NCBI GenBank assembly: GCA_035079385.1
Contig: JAVHKY010000056.1
Span: forward strand, 2,108,001-2,172,000
Source: Aspidiotus rigidus
Lineage: Eukaryota; Arthropoda; Insecta; Hemiptera; Diaspididae
DNA: 64,000 nucleotides
Direction of reading: 5' to 3'
The first letter of the stretch is position 1. Every line of letters starts with the position of its first letter. Position numbers and translations under genes: made by a program. The notes beneath the pieces are model-generated. The model saw nothing but the letters and a program-made list of their open reading frames with translations, ran no database searches and was not told the DNA's origin. Below, in pieces: positions 43,881 to 55,365 of this stretch.

Positions 43881-45110
43881 GACACCAAACCTGAGACATT
43901 TCCTTCAAATCTAGGTTCCCCCTCCAAAAAAAAAAAGCGTGGACCAATGTCTTTATCGACTGTACTCATGTGTAATATTTTTGAAAAGATTAGGTTCCAG
44001 CCTACTCTATTATAGTCGTGATCTACGAATTGCAATATGAAATGCAAGAAAAACTCTGTCCTCACCCACCCATATAACGTCCACTGCACTAAAGGAATTT
44101 CAATAGCTTCCTTTTAAAACTTTAAAAAGTCGATTCGAGAGCGCGTGCAGAATGCGTGTACGAAGAGCGCAACCTAGTAATTTAATGCTCGTTTGAATAT
44201 ACATCGTACTCTCTGTACTCGTTCGCACAGTATGTAGACGCTTATTTTTTTCTGCAATCGATGCGCGAAGAACGCGCCATATTCGATCTCTGCGAGGTTT
44301 CTCACGCTGGAATTCACGAACATGAACATTGCCCGCCTGAAAAATTACACGATAATTCGCGCAAACTTGCCAGCAAAAATCTAGGCATCGTCGATGCTAT
44401 CGTGTTTGCTTCCTCACAAAGACCGGTTCGTTCATTCGTTTCGCTTCCAAGTCATAACACGCTCAAGATGCGAAATCGTGAAGACTAGAGAGAAGAATGT
44501 ATCAACTCGGCAACTTTCTGCACACGGGCTCCAAGAACAACATTATGTTGAATGAAAAAAAATCTATCGATTCGTAATTTTTTTTCAAATTCTTCTCACA
44601 AAATCATAATTTAGGAGAAAATACTTGAAAATTAGAGCTATTAAAGACACTGGTGGCTATACAGTCACGGTCGTACAGAGTGTAAAATTTTTCTATGGAT
44701 GCATAAAATATTGCACTGGATACGTAAGTCGCACAGTTGTTCCCTGCTGCCATTTCAGATATACATACGTGCATTTAGTCTCCCTACGCTGGTCCGTGCA
44801 CTCGTCGTGATATCTGTAAACACGACCTGAGTCTCGTTTCTTTCCAAAGTAATGAGCCATCAGTAGAGGTATACATATATTACACAAGAGCATTCTCGGC
44901 TATCATGATCACCTCGCACTAAGATTAATCATTCGACGCGAGTGAACCGGTTCATATTCTGCCCAAATTTGACGACAATGGTCACGATGCGGTGGTCTAC
45001 AGCAGTAGTAATGCGTCTTATAAGCTATTTTATGTACATCGCGTCAGTCTGATAGTGTGGATGTAAAAATATTGTTTTCCACAAAACGGCGAGAATGAGC
45101 GGAAAGGAAA
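43881..45110. other. Repeat scraps and unassigned sequence
   Basis: About 43985-44085 repeats a block seen at 41150-41260. The plus-strand frame 44261-44488 (75 codons, MREERAIFDLCEVSHAGIHE) is less AT-rich than its surroundings and may be an exon, but has no recognised domain or clear splice sites. Confidence 0.35.
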
Positions 45111-45114
45111 GGCA

Positions 45115-45161
45115 AAGAAGAAGAAGAAGAAGAAGAAGAAGAAGAAGAAGAAGAAGAAGAA
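45115..45161. repeat. (AAG)n microsatellite
   Basis: About 15 uninterrupted AAG triplets. Confidence 0.95.
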
Positions 45162-45235
45162 AGGTTACATCGCCGACATGATGGGTGTAGAATTTATTCC
45201 ACGTGTGTACTTTTCGAGTGAGTAGAGATTCTTCA

Positions 45236-45620
45236 GATTTTTCGTACGGCGGCGCGGTGGCGTCGAATACGAGTACCGTACACTCCAGTTTATAAAAGTG
45301 ATTTCACACTGCTGCCGAGTCCTCGTACCGTCCCGTGCGTCCGTCCGTATTAAAAGACGTCGCGTCGCATTCGTGTACACGTATTCGTACTTATTTATAC
45401 CAACACAAATACATACTTTATAAGTCGTCAGTTGCATCGTGTCTTCAGATCACGATCTTAATAAAGTTTCGTGATAAGAGCGTGCGTGCTGTAATCGCGG
45501 TTGTGTATATTACGCGCTGCATTACGCGCCGCGCCGTACCGCATCGGTACCGTGTAACACCGGTTAAAAATTACCGTGCATCTCTTGCTCGCACGTAGTT
45601 CGTGTTCGCGGTAATTAAAG
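45236..45620. promoter_or_regulatory. CpG-richer block, possible promoter or first exon
   Basis: Many CG dinucleotides (for example GCGCCGCGCCGTACCGC) in an otherwise AT-rich window. TATA-like TTTATAAAAG lies near 45290 and an initiator-like TCAGTT at 45428-45433 on the plus strand. No coding exon could be joined to it. It could serve the LRR gene or a gene outside the window. Confidence 0.3.
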
Positions 45621-47245
45621 ACTGGACCACGGGGTTGGAGAAAGAACACAATACGAAGCGCATTGCCGCCGAACAATTGTGCGACGCGATAGGATAGTTT
45701 TTTCGGTACGAAGTCTGACACTCGAAACTTTGGATACAGCACAAAGCGAATTGATGCACAGATTTCTGCAGTAAGAACACAGCCGACCCAACTAGTATTG
45801 GATCGTAGAAAATACTTCTCCACAAAATATAGTTTAACCGAAAAAGAAGCTACAAAACAAAAAAGAAGAACATCACAGAAAGATAAGAGAGATCGAAAAG
45901 TGAGACAAATAAAATATACTGTACACCATCTCATTTATCAACAAATCGAAAATTCAGAACAGTGAACCGTGCTGAGGCATTTGTTGCTGAACGATTACAG
46001 AAATTAATACTAAATGGCATTTCTAAATTCTCCAAAGAGACAGACGGCGAGGACACAGAAGACGATGCGTGAAATATGGACTCATGTGATAATTTGCCGG
46101 ACTAGAGATGCGGACAACAGAACAAGTTTCGACGTTGAAAATTAGAATAAATAAACTACGTCTTCACAGTGAGCATAAATGAAAAATAATAACCAACGCA
46201 CTAATTTGAGAATACATATCTGTAACATTGTACTTCAGAAAATAATCGCTTAAACCTGGTAATTACTCGAACTTAATTTTTATCAAGAAAGTAAGTGCGT
46301 GATCATTTTGAGAAAAAATACGAGTACACATACAACAGTCACAGTGATGACCAATTTACACACGCAGCATCGAACAGAATTTCCATTAATTTTCTAGGTC
46401 ATGCTCCAACTTGATGACCTTGACTAAGACGCCTGCCTTGATCGTCATTTATGTCAAATCGAGTATTAGATGGAACAGCTTTAATTAGATATTTATACAT
46501 AAAGAAGAGAATTAGCAATCTTCTACGAAAATAATCAGAACTCGAATATCATCGCATAAATGCAATTTTCTTCTTTCCAGACATTATTAAAAACTATACT
46601 TTGGCATTGTAAAATTTATTTGATTCTACTTAAGTATGTGTCGTGAAATCAAAAACTGTATTAATCGTATTTGTTGTGGCTTTGATTGCTCGCTCGCTAA
46701 GTTTACTCACCGAAGTGATAAGGGTAAACGCTATACGGAGAATTAGTTTGTGTCGTCCAGCTTCCATTCCGGTCGGTATATTACTCGTATCACATAAGCG
46801 AGTATTAAGAACGAGAATTTTTTTCTCTATTATTCCTATTACAAAATTATACTAAATAGTTCATACCACATGATCTAATATTCTGAGATCGATCCGTTTC
46901 AACTCGAATGATACTCAAGTCCGAGAAACTCCTCCAAGAGATCATGATGATACATGTAATTATACATCTACCGGTCTCCCTCCGGCCGCATTTAAGAAGG
47001 AATTAGACACTGTTGCCTGCATAGCGAAGATCAACAACTTCTGACAAACCTAAAAAGAAAATAGAAAATGGCTTCGGCTTCCCTATCTCGGCAGGCAGTG
47101 CACCTCGTTAACTATCTCGTTTACTAAGACCCTTTCACTATCGTCCAGCCTTTTTATTATATAGATACCATGAAACGTCTTCTTTCGAATCTTGCAAGAT
47201 CCGATTCCTTTTAGTGTAGACAAATTAGAGCCATATTGGAAGAAA
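45621..47245. other. No recognisable gene
   Basis: AT-rich; short open frames only. Confidence 0.35.
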
Positions 47246-47697
47246 AAAGCCATTTTGCAGGAACAAACGTTTCTTTGCTGAAAATGAATCAAGATGTGGT
47301 CTTGAACAACATACTAAAAATCCCGCGTTTTCCCCCTGGAGCTTCTTTTTTTCATAGGGGTTCGAACCCCCAAAAATTAGTTTTTCGCCTATATCGCGTG
47401 AAATGGCAATTTTATTAGAAAATGTTTCAAACGAAAGTTGTTCCTCGTTATTTGCTATAAAATGAGCTACTCATCCTTCAGGACGCTCTGTTTTAATAGA
47501 GGTTCCACCCCCCAAGGTTTAGTCTTTTGCTTATATCTTGTCTAATATATGAGTAAATTTTATTACAATATGTTTCAAACAAAAATTGTTCCTCGTTAAA
47601 TTTCCTACCAAATAACGTATTCAAGGTTCAGCCTAGGTCAATTAGTGCCCCGGCAAAGCCTCAAAACGCCGTTCAAAAGAGGACCAAAATCAGTTTT

Positions 47698-48062
47698 AAC
47701 AAGGAACCGGTTTTAGTGGGGGCTTTTTGAAAAATTTGCCGTACGCCGTTCGCCGTCCGGCAAAAAACTTATAAAAATTTCGACTCTCGAGCCATATATG
47801 ATAGGAGAGGGACTTAGAAAAAATTTCGACGCTCCAACTATATATGATAGGAGGGGGATTTGGAAAAATTTCAACTCTCGAGCTATCATATTTATTTAGA
47901 CTCTCAAACTATATTATACTAGGCTTATAGTAGGTCTAGGCCTTCTTTATGCTAGTTTTATCTAGGAGGGCTAGGCTTCCTTGAATTTTCAATACCAAAT
48001 CCCATTTGACTCATAAAACAGGTTCCCTGCGTTCCTCATTTAACTTCGTTAAGGAAGCCGTC
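47698..48062. mobile_element. CAGGGAACC-ended element, copy 2, inside the foldback arm
   Basis: Interrupts the left arm between AAAATCAGTTTT and TTTTCATATATCTC. The right arm (about 49449-49462, reversed) has the unbroken junction. The insert runs from AACAAGGAACCGG to GTTAAGGAAGCCGTCG, which fixes the true ends of this family. TTTT on both sides may be a duplicated target. It contains two or three of the 45-bp CTCGAGC.ATATATGATAGGAG units. Confidence 0.75.
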
Positions 48063-48438
48063 GTTTTTCATATATCTCACAAAATTGACATTTTATGAAA
48101 AAATGTTTCAAATAAAAGTTGTTCCTCGTTGAATTTCCTATCAAATGAGCTATTCAGCTGTCAGAACAGAGTAATTTGTCTATGAAAAGAGTGTGTCAGG
48201 TATATTTTTCCTGTAGGTTCCTCAACTGAGTAGTCCATCAGGCTAGTATATTTCATGTAATATATACACATAATTTCTTGAATTAGCCCCAGGAGGGAGG
48301 TTGTTTCTCGCACATGACTTGAGCTTCTCCATCTGTCCTACGACCTGCCTACCAGTTTTCTACGCTTTTCAATAGGAGCAGTGTACGTTAGCCTACCGAT
48401 TTGCAGTAGTCTTATATTCGGGATGGAGGGACTTGATA

Positions 48439-48990
48439 TTATTCGTTATCGTCAAACTCTTCGCCTGTGATTATTGAGGACTCGTCATCAGTACTGGACT
48501 CATGGTCAACTTCCTCTTCCTGACTTAATACATCCTTCAAGTCGTCCTCAATATCGTTTACTACCTCTAATACTCTACTACTATTGAGGCAAATCTGCCC
48601 AAGACACATTGGGGAACATTTTAATCCTACGAAGGAAAAACAAACGACTATTTTCAACAAAAATTCAAACAATAGGCTACTATGATTGTGGCATGATACT
48701 ATGTTATTTGAGAAGTATAGTGTAGACGCCTCTTCATCATCGAGGTCAGAATGACTAAAATACACGTTTTTTCTTCGATGAAAGTGCCAAATTACCCTCT
48801 TTTATCTATGGAACATCTATTGTTCACCTGCTTTTCGACAGCTACAAGCATTTCTACAACCTTTAGCGCACCCACTAAAAATAAGTGGTAGGAGATGGTC
48901 AGGCGTGGCGCTGGTGAGGCTCCAATATTTCTAATGGATCTTTTTCATGACCATGTGTATAAATGAAACCGTGCAGCGTCTTCAGTGGGT
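48439..48990 (-). CDS. Cys-rich (CXC-like) C-terminal exons of a transposon-associated protein
   Basis: Two minus-strand exons join in frame. Exon A ends at 48828 (GAAAAGCAG|GTGAAC) and exon B is 48626-48439 (TTCGTAG|GATTAA), with a 201-bp intron. The joined protein reads HLLPLIFSGCAKGCRNACSC, then RKAGLKCSPMCLGQICLNSS, then an acidic tail (EDDLKDVLSQEEEVDHES ... EFDDNE) and TAA. The spaced cysteines resemble a metal-binding CXC-type cluster that, from memory, recurs at the end of uncharacterised insect proteins after an LPPT..AA.FH motif; LPPTEDAARFH is present just upstream (about 48980) in another frame. It lies between long inverted arms, so it may be the host element's own gene. The N-terminal part is not visible. 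Confidence 0.5.
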
Positions 48991-50009
48991 GGTAGAGAGG
49001 TCAAGTACTTTCTGGCGGACTTTTTTCGCGAAAGCTTGATACCGATATTTGTTCAATGGCTTATCTCTTGTACTACCGTAGATGAGAGAGTACTGCAGCT
49101 GCCTTAGAGTCTTTGATACAACGCGACTTTAATTGTTTTCATTTCAATACCCAGGTACCATGTGAGTCATGAATGGGAGAAAAATATTTATTTAATTTCC
49201 AATTTTTCAATATTTCTATCACTGATAAAAAATCTGCAATGATGCAGGACTTCCATAAATCAGCACCAAAACTATCTGAATATAAAAAAAAAAAATATAG
49301 CACATCCTTTCATCTTTAATATCGAAAACCCTTTCTTACAGACTAGTTGGTCTATCGTGAAAGCTGAATAGCTCGTTTGATAGGAAGTTCAACGAAGAAC
49401 AACGTTTATCTGAAACATGTTTTCATAAAATTTCAATTTTGTGAGATATATTGAAAACTGATTTTGGTCCTCTTTTGAACGGCCTTTTAAGGCTTTGCCG
49501 AAGCACTAATTGACCTAGGCTAACCTTGAATACGTTATTTGGTAAGAAGTTTAACGAGGAACAACTTTTGTTTGAAACATTTTTTGATACAATTTCAATT
49601 TTGTGAGATATATGGAAAAACTGATTTTGGGACTCTTTTGAACGCACTTTGCAAAAGAACTAATTGGCATAGGCTGAAAGTTGAATACGTTATTAGGTAG
49701 AAAATTGAACGATTAACAACTTTTGTTTGAAACATTTTTAAATAAAATTTCAATTTCATACGATATAGGCGGAAAACTAATTTTTGGGGGGTTCGAACCC
49801 CCATAATAAAAGAAGCTCTAGGGGGGAAAACCCGGGATTTTTAGTATGTTGTTCAGGACCACATCCTGAACCATTTTTAGCAAAGAAACATTTGCTCCGG
49901 CAAAATTTTTTTTTTTTTTTCTTACTTGCTCACACTATTTAGAGGACCGGAGGGTCCGCTAAAAAGATGTTAACAGTTGAATGGGGATTTGGTTAGGTTA
50001 GGTTTCCCA

Positions 50010-51361
50010 AGATCAATTTTTCGATAATATCTCAAGTTCTTTTCGGCCTGAAAGAAACCTTTTTATACAAAAAATATTCCTCGTCAAATTTCCTACAAAA
50101 TAGAAAGTTTCACCGTTACCTCAAGCCTAATCATTATCCTAGAAACTTCATTTAAGTAGTCGAATACTCCCTTTTTCAAAGTTTAATTGCCTAATAGATA
50201 GAAAATGAGTTCACTATTGATTTTTCAAGCAGGATAGCCTATATGAACATATTTTCTTTTTTTGGAAGTTTCCCAGTCCACACATACGTGGTGGAGGTGA
50301 TATATTATACCCTATTGGTCCTCCTATTGATGTATAAAAGCAGTGTTGAATGAAAGACTGTCTACTCCTAATATTTACATCAATATTACTATTTACAACT
50401 TGAATGATAGAAAGGATACAAAAACGTACGATCGATGAAATTTCTTGTATATTGAAAAAATTACAATCAGTGCAAGAGTGGAAACCTTCCGGTTAAATGA
50501 CTATTATGAACAAGCGACAATTTTTAGACAAACAAGAGGTACAAATACGCGCAATAGAAAGAATAGGAGAACAAAATTGAACGTGAATCGGCAGGAAAAT
50601 GAAGGTAATCTAAGGTTAGTCGGCGCTTTCCAACCATTCCATATTCCTCTTTCAAACTCTCGAATTTTTTGTTCTTGTTCCGACTTGAGGGTGACTCCAG
50701 CGGTCAGTTTAAAACCACGTCACCAACTTGTCAACGGTTATCTCTATCTCACTCTACTCCCGACTAGGGTACGTTAGAGTAATCAGGATAAAAAATCGAT
50801 CGATTGCGCGCAGTTGCACGTTTCTGAACGCACTCCCGGAGGGACGTTTAAGATGAGGCAAGTAGTGGTTTTAGGAAGGATGTGTCACAAGACCAATTTT
50901 TCTGTCTCGGACTGGACTGTCAGAAATACAGGGTACATGATCTTTTCGTTTTTCACCGATACAAAAACCGAAATGTTTTGGAATGTCTCCATTTTCTGTC
51001 ATGACTTTATTCAGGATCAAATCTCCATATTCTACAAACGACCAAGATTGTAAAGTCTTCTAAGGATGGCCATTCGGCGGCGGAAACATTCTCCTATGTG
51101 AGGAGGTTTGTTTGACTGTAGATCAAATGTATGGTTAGCTTCTACAAAATATTTAGCAAATTTGGATTGTCTTCTTTGTAGTTGATACTCGAACGTAAAT
51201 TCGTGTTCATTCAGGCGGACAGTGAAGGATCGTTCAGTCACGAAGATGAACAGAGCAAGGAAATCGGGGCAAGATACATACACTCGTACTGCAGTGAAAA
51301 AACTGAGATCAATACATATTTCTTCTGAGTTCAATTCAGTGCTTCCTTTCTTTTTTAACAT
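50010..51361 (-). mobile_element. Penelope-like element family 2, copy 2 (5' truncated)
   Basis: About 50010-50440 matches the terminal repeat at 41330-41760 (CTATTGGTCCTCCTATTGAT, GACTGTCTACTCCTAATATT). From 50445 the sequence is the reverse complement of 42480-43185, so the element is transcribed leftward. The GIY-YIG frame at 51361-51032 reads VYVSCPDFLALFIFVTERSF then TVRLNEHEFTFEYQLQRRQS, and is better preserved than copy 1. The RT part is missing, as expected for 5' truncation. Confidence 0.78.
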
Positions 51362-53355
51362 GAGAAATTTTTTATTTCAGTACACAGACGATTAATGAAT
51401 TCATTATTTCAGATGACTCATTTTCGTTATCATTATCAAGTTTATGTAACGGTGATTCATGTTACTAATTTTGAATTGTACGTGAAATTTCTTTACCGAG
51501 TAGGTATATCCTGAACAGTTGCGGCGTAGGTTAGCTATGATGATGACCCACAAAGCGTGTACTCGTAATTAACTACGAACAGATATATGTATACGAAAAA
51601 AGAATTAAGCTTTCCTCAAGTAGTACTTAGTCATTGTTCTTGGAATTTGGTTTGATGACCTAAACTGTATCAGAAGATACTAAACTTTGCCCCATACATA
51701 AAATTTCTCATCGATTACCGGCGAGTGTCCGTAAAACGAACTCTGTCACTCCATGAATCTCAAATGATTGTTACGCAAAAATAATTTTAGAAGGAAAAGA
51801 ACATACAAAAATTTAACATTTTACCTGTACATGTTTCATCTCTTCAACGTACCTAAGTATTATTAAATACACTACATTCCCAATAACTAGTTCATTACTA
51901 GAGAAATCAGGTGACGTAGAAAGGAGAAAAATTTGTTGAGCTTCTCACGCCTTTTAGTGAGTTGGGACAATAAACAAACAAAAAAGCGATCGAGTACTGA
52001 TAATACTGATCTAAGTATATGATACTCATAATTATCGCAACGAGTAAGAAGAAAGAACAAGAAAATCGGCGGAGTAATCGAGGAATGTAGTGAACCTGTT
52101 CTAACGGTGAGAATTACAGCTTCGAACGTTTTGAAAGATTATTATTAAGCCTGTAGCAATTCTCTATATAAGTTGCGTACGTCGCGTCGTATTATTTTTC
52201 TAATTGATAAGTTGTTCAACTACCAACCGAGAAGAAACCTCCAAAGTACATATACGATGTATGATCTGCGTGAATCTGTGATGACGAAAGGGAACTCATT
52301 GAGCACAAGAAGATCGACTCTGAAATGATCGATTTTTCCAATTTGATTTTTCCACTAGTCAATTGTTATTTCCAAGTCTCATTACCTTTTCAATATCTGT
52401 TAGTTCCAATTTTCATTACATTCATTCATCCATTTATTCACTTATTTTAGAATTTATTTCAAGTGGTATCGGCAAGGGTTTGGTCACCAATTATAGTCTC
52501 CATTACTATACAATATAAAACTGCAATATCATCAATAGTAACTCATTACCGATATCCTATAAATATCTTTACCGGCACCTCACGCCATTTTACTAATGGA
52601 AATCCGCGAGGCCGAGTTGCTGCCCCTTTCCCCTAGATAGACTTAGAATATCGAACTTTCGACCCAATCCAGAAATCTGCGAGGCTGAGTTCGAGTTTCT
52701 CAGTCTTAGCGTACAGTATACTCGTATAAAGTTATACTAACTGCAAACTAGGCTTGCTACGCTTGAGCATACAGTACATTCGGCCTAAAATAGATCTAGC
52801 CTACCAGTATATTAGGCCATACAAGCTGAAAGCTAGGCTCAGACTTGAATTACCCGAAATTGGATCATACTAGTTTGAAACTGATCAGCTTTATACTAGG
52901 GCTACTATAGCTCAGTTTATAGTACTAGGCCCATGAAGTATACTAGCCCTATACTGGGTTCATGCTCAGCTACTAAAGTTAGCCCAGTTTCCCAATTCTA
53001 GCATACAGTATATTAAGATAGACGAGCTTTGAACCAGACTCTTGCTATACACTAGACCACATTAGGCTTACCATACAATATACTAAATTGCTAGGCTTTG
53101 TCCTCGCGGCTTGATGTCCACGTTTGAGCTTCCCTGCCTGAAAATATAGTATACAAGCCGTAAACCTGCTAAATATTATAAAATTTCAGATTATTTTCAA
53201 AATTCGTGATATTTATTTATCATTAGTATTCTTTTAGTTCAATTTCTAATTTAATTCTTTTAATTTCCCATTTTTCAATTTCATTTGTTTTATCGTCGAT
53301 ATTTTGTTTTACACTTTCAATCTCGTTCTTAATTATGTTCTCTGATAGTCGGATG
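51362..53355. other. No gene; degenerate repeats at 52.6-53.15 kb
   Basis: 52.6-53.15 kb is filled with TAGGCC/TATACTA-type motifs and two copies of a block containing AATC(C/T)GCGAGGC.GAGTT (52605, 52677). Related blocks occur at 54575 and 54845. The rest is AT-rich without exons. Confidence 0.4.
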
Positions 53356-53359
53356 CCGT

Positions 53360-53968
53360 TTACAACAGCAGTTTCTCGGACTTGTGGTAAATTTGTCCTA
53401 CCTTTATGGACATTGGTTTCATCAAATCCAAATTTATAACTCTTGGATCGGTATTTTCTCTCCGCAAAGAAGCTTGCTCTTCTTCATTGTCTATAAAATA
53501 CAATTGCAAGAATCTTGCTCCTGCTCTTGGAGGAGGTAGATAACTTCCTATATAATGATACAATTGTCCAAAAATTTTGAAAGTTGTAAATATGTTTGGA
53601 ACTTCATTACACCCTAAAGAAGTCATTGAAAGGGCATTGTTGTATTTACGCAAATTATTAAGAAAATGAGAAGATCTATTATCCCTTCCGTCTAACAGTT
53701 TTTGAAGAAGATCCGGCATTGAGGGTAAATCAGGTAACTTAATCTTACCACTCCCACAACCGAAATTTCAATTTTCAGTTTCAAATAATTTTCCATCACA
53801 AAATGTGCACTTAATTGCCAGATTCTCAATTGAACTTATACTGGTATATTCTTTCTCAATAATGTACCTAATGAATGGACTATTACCATTCTGACAATAA
53901 TTTTCCACATTATTTTCTGATGTCAAAATTTTGGAATGGATACGAGCCCTCTTCCCTTTGTTCGTCAA
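53360..53968 (-). pseudogene. Helitron Rep/helicase N-terminal relic
   Basis: One minus-strand frame with a single internal stop (TGA at 53770-53768). The upstream part has a CTFCDG motif. After the stop it reads CGSGKIKLPDLPSMPDLLQK, RSSHFLNNLRKYNNALSMTS, then FKIFGQLYHYIGSYLPPP and RFLQLYFIDNEEE. This is the conserved Helitron-like N-terminal region (C..GK..LP.LP....L..L, F..NIR.YN...A..S.G, GQ.YH.IG.L.P, F.QLY..D). The Rep HUH motif and the helicase are missing. It is evidence that autonomous Helitrons existed, consistent with the two Helitron 3' ends at 2.6 and 5.9 kb. Confidence 0.85.
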
Positions 53969-54565
53969 CCGCCCTAGATTTGCTTTCTTGCGTTATTCCA
54001 ATTAGATTGCAATAAAGTGAGACATCCGTTACTTCGATATTGAATTTTCGAAATTGACGCGGATTGTTTTTTTTTTCTTCGTCCTCACGTTAAATTTGAA
54101 ATAATGAAAGACAATCAGCACTTTTTCAGATAATTGCTAAGCAAAATATTTATCGTAACCCTACACTATTCGATTACTCATGTAGTATGGGTATTCAAAA
54201 CTTCTCCCGTTAAAAAGAACCATTTTCCAAAAATGATTGCCTAGCACATATTAATTTTCGATGAACGTCAACAAAAATTATTGCTTAGCATTTTCAATCA
54301 ATAAATTAATGAATGATACAGATTCTTCATCTCTTGAATCATTCATGAACCCCCCCGCCCCCAAGCACAAAAAAATATACTACACGCCATTTTCCTGATT
54401 TCGTAACTTCAAATTTATTACGCATAAACCTTCTCCCAGGCAAGCCAAAGCAATGGAAACAAATTCCAAGTTTGTAGGTGAAATAGGAATGAAGTTAAAT
54501 GGATTTGCGATTTTGCAACTTCTCTTTATATAATAGATTAGGCTGTACTAGCTTTAAACTAGGCC
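53969..54565. other. No recognisable gene
   Basis: AT-rich sequence continuing upstream of the Helitron relic; no further coding similarity could be read. Confidence 0.35.
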
Positions 54566-54569
54566 ATGT

Positions 54570-55055
54570 TTGGAAACCCGCGGGGCCGAATTGCCACCCA
54601 TACTACAGTATACTCGCAACTTAATCCAGAAATCTGCTAGTCCAAAGGAGAAAAAGAGAGGAATGTTGATGACGTCACAAGGAGGTTTAAACGGGTTTAT
54701 TTCTTTACTGTGTCTTTATCTGCCATCAAAAATTCACAAGTTTGGGGACTAGGCTTCCTCTTTTCAATGTCTTTACCAGCATCGGCACCCCAGCCGTCTA
54801 TATAGAAAATCTGTGGGTTCAATTATATTGGACATCTGCGAGACCAAATCTGAGTTGATATCTCATGAAAATTTGCATGGAGTCTTTGACTTGATCCAGA
54901 ATAATTAGCTTATTGTACCAGACCAAAAATGAAGGCGAACAAGCGGAGTGAGTGAGTCCCGAAAGCTAATTAGTTTGAAATACGTACACTACGTCACGGA
55001 TATTGATAACGTCACAATGAGATTTAAATGCTGGTTGATATCTTTACTGTGAAAA
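54570..55055. repeat. Diverged direct repeat, two units
   Basis: About 54570-54715 and 54835-55055 share, in order, a GCG.GGCC/GAGACC.AA block, AATCCAGAA, TTGAT(G)ACGTCACAA, GAG(G/A)TTTAAA and TATTTCTTTACTGTG-type sequence. They probably derive from the same mobile element as the blocks at 52.6 kb. Confidence 0.5.
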
Positions 55056-55094
55056 TTATTCTGTCTAGCTGAATCAAGCAACTATAAAAAGATA

Positions 55095-55365
55095 TCGGGC
55101 CCCGCGCGAGGTTTTTTGGCGCCCCAAGCAAAACCTTTTCTATGCCGCCTCCTTTCGAACAAGAGGCCCCCTACTAGTGGTACAAAAAATTCCGCTGACT
55201 CAGCTACTTATATAAAAAGCACTTTCTTTCGTTCCTCTTTTCTTTTTCTTCCCTTTCTATCTTTAATACATATTTTTATTTATTCATCGTCGATTTGCCG
55301 CCCCACATGAGTGCCGCCCCAAGCAGTTGCTTGGTTTGCCTGTCCCTCGCGCCGGAGCTGAAGAC
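55095..55365. mobile_element. GC-rich-ended insertion, probable non-autonomous transposon
   Basis: GC-rich ends (GGGCCCCGCGCGAGG at left; CCTCGCGCCGG at right, inverted) and repeated GCCGCC / GCGCCCCAAGCAA motifs enclose AT-rich sequence. The inverted match is short and the duplication is unclear. Confidence 0.45.

Larger units (their letters stand above)
47250..49905. mobile_element. 2.65-kb foldback element with long inverted arms
   Basis: The left arm (about 47250-47697, resuming 48063-48170) and the right arm (about 49905-49340) are reverse complements at roughly 80-85 percent by eye. Shared landmarks: TTCTTTGCT.AAAATG, GAACAACATACTAAAAATCC, GGGTTCGAACCCC, CGCCTATATCG, ATGTTTCAAAC.AAAGTTGTT and GAGGACCAAAATCAGTTTT. 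Each arm repeats a unit of about 150-170 bp. The centre holds the minus-strand Cys-rich exon pair. The left arm is split by a CAGGGAACC element. The superfamily is unknown. Confidence 0.7.

Noticed and set aside
47350..47362. GGTTCGAACCCC resembling a tRNA T-arm, also at 49789
   Set aside because: No acceptor, D or anticodon arm can be built around either; the motif is a palindrome within the foldback arms.
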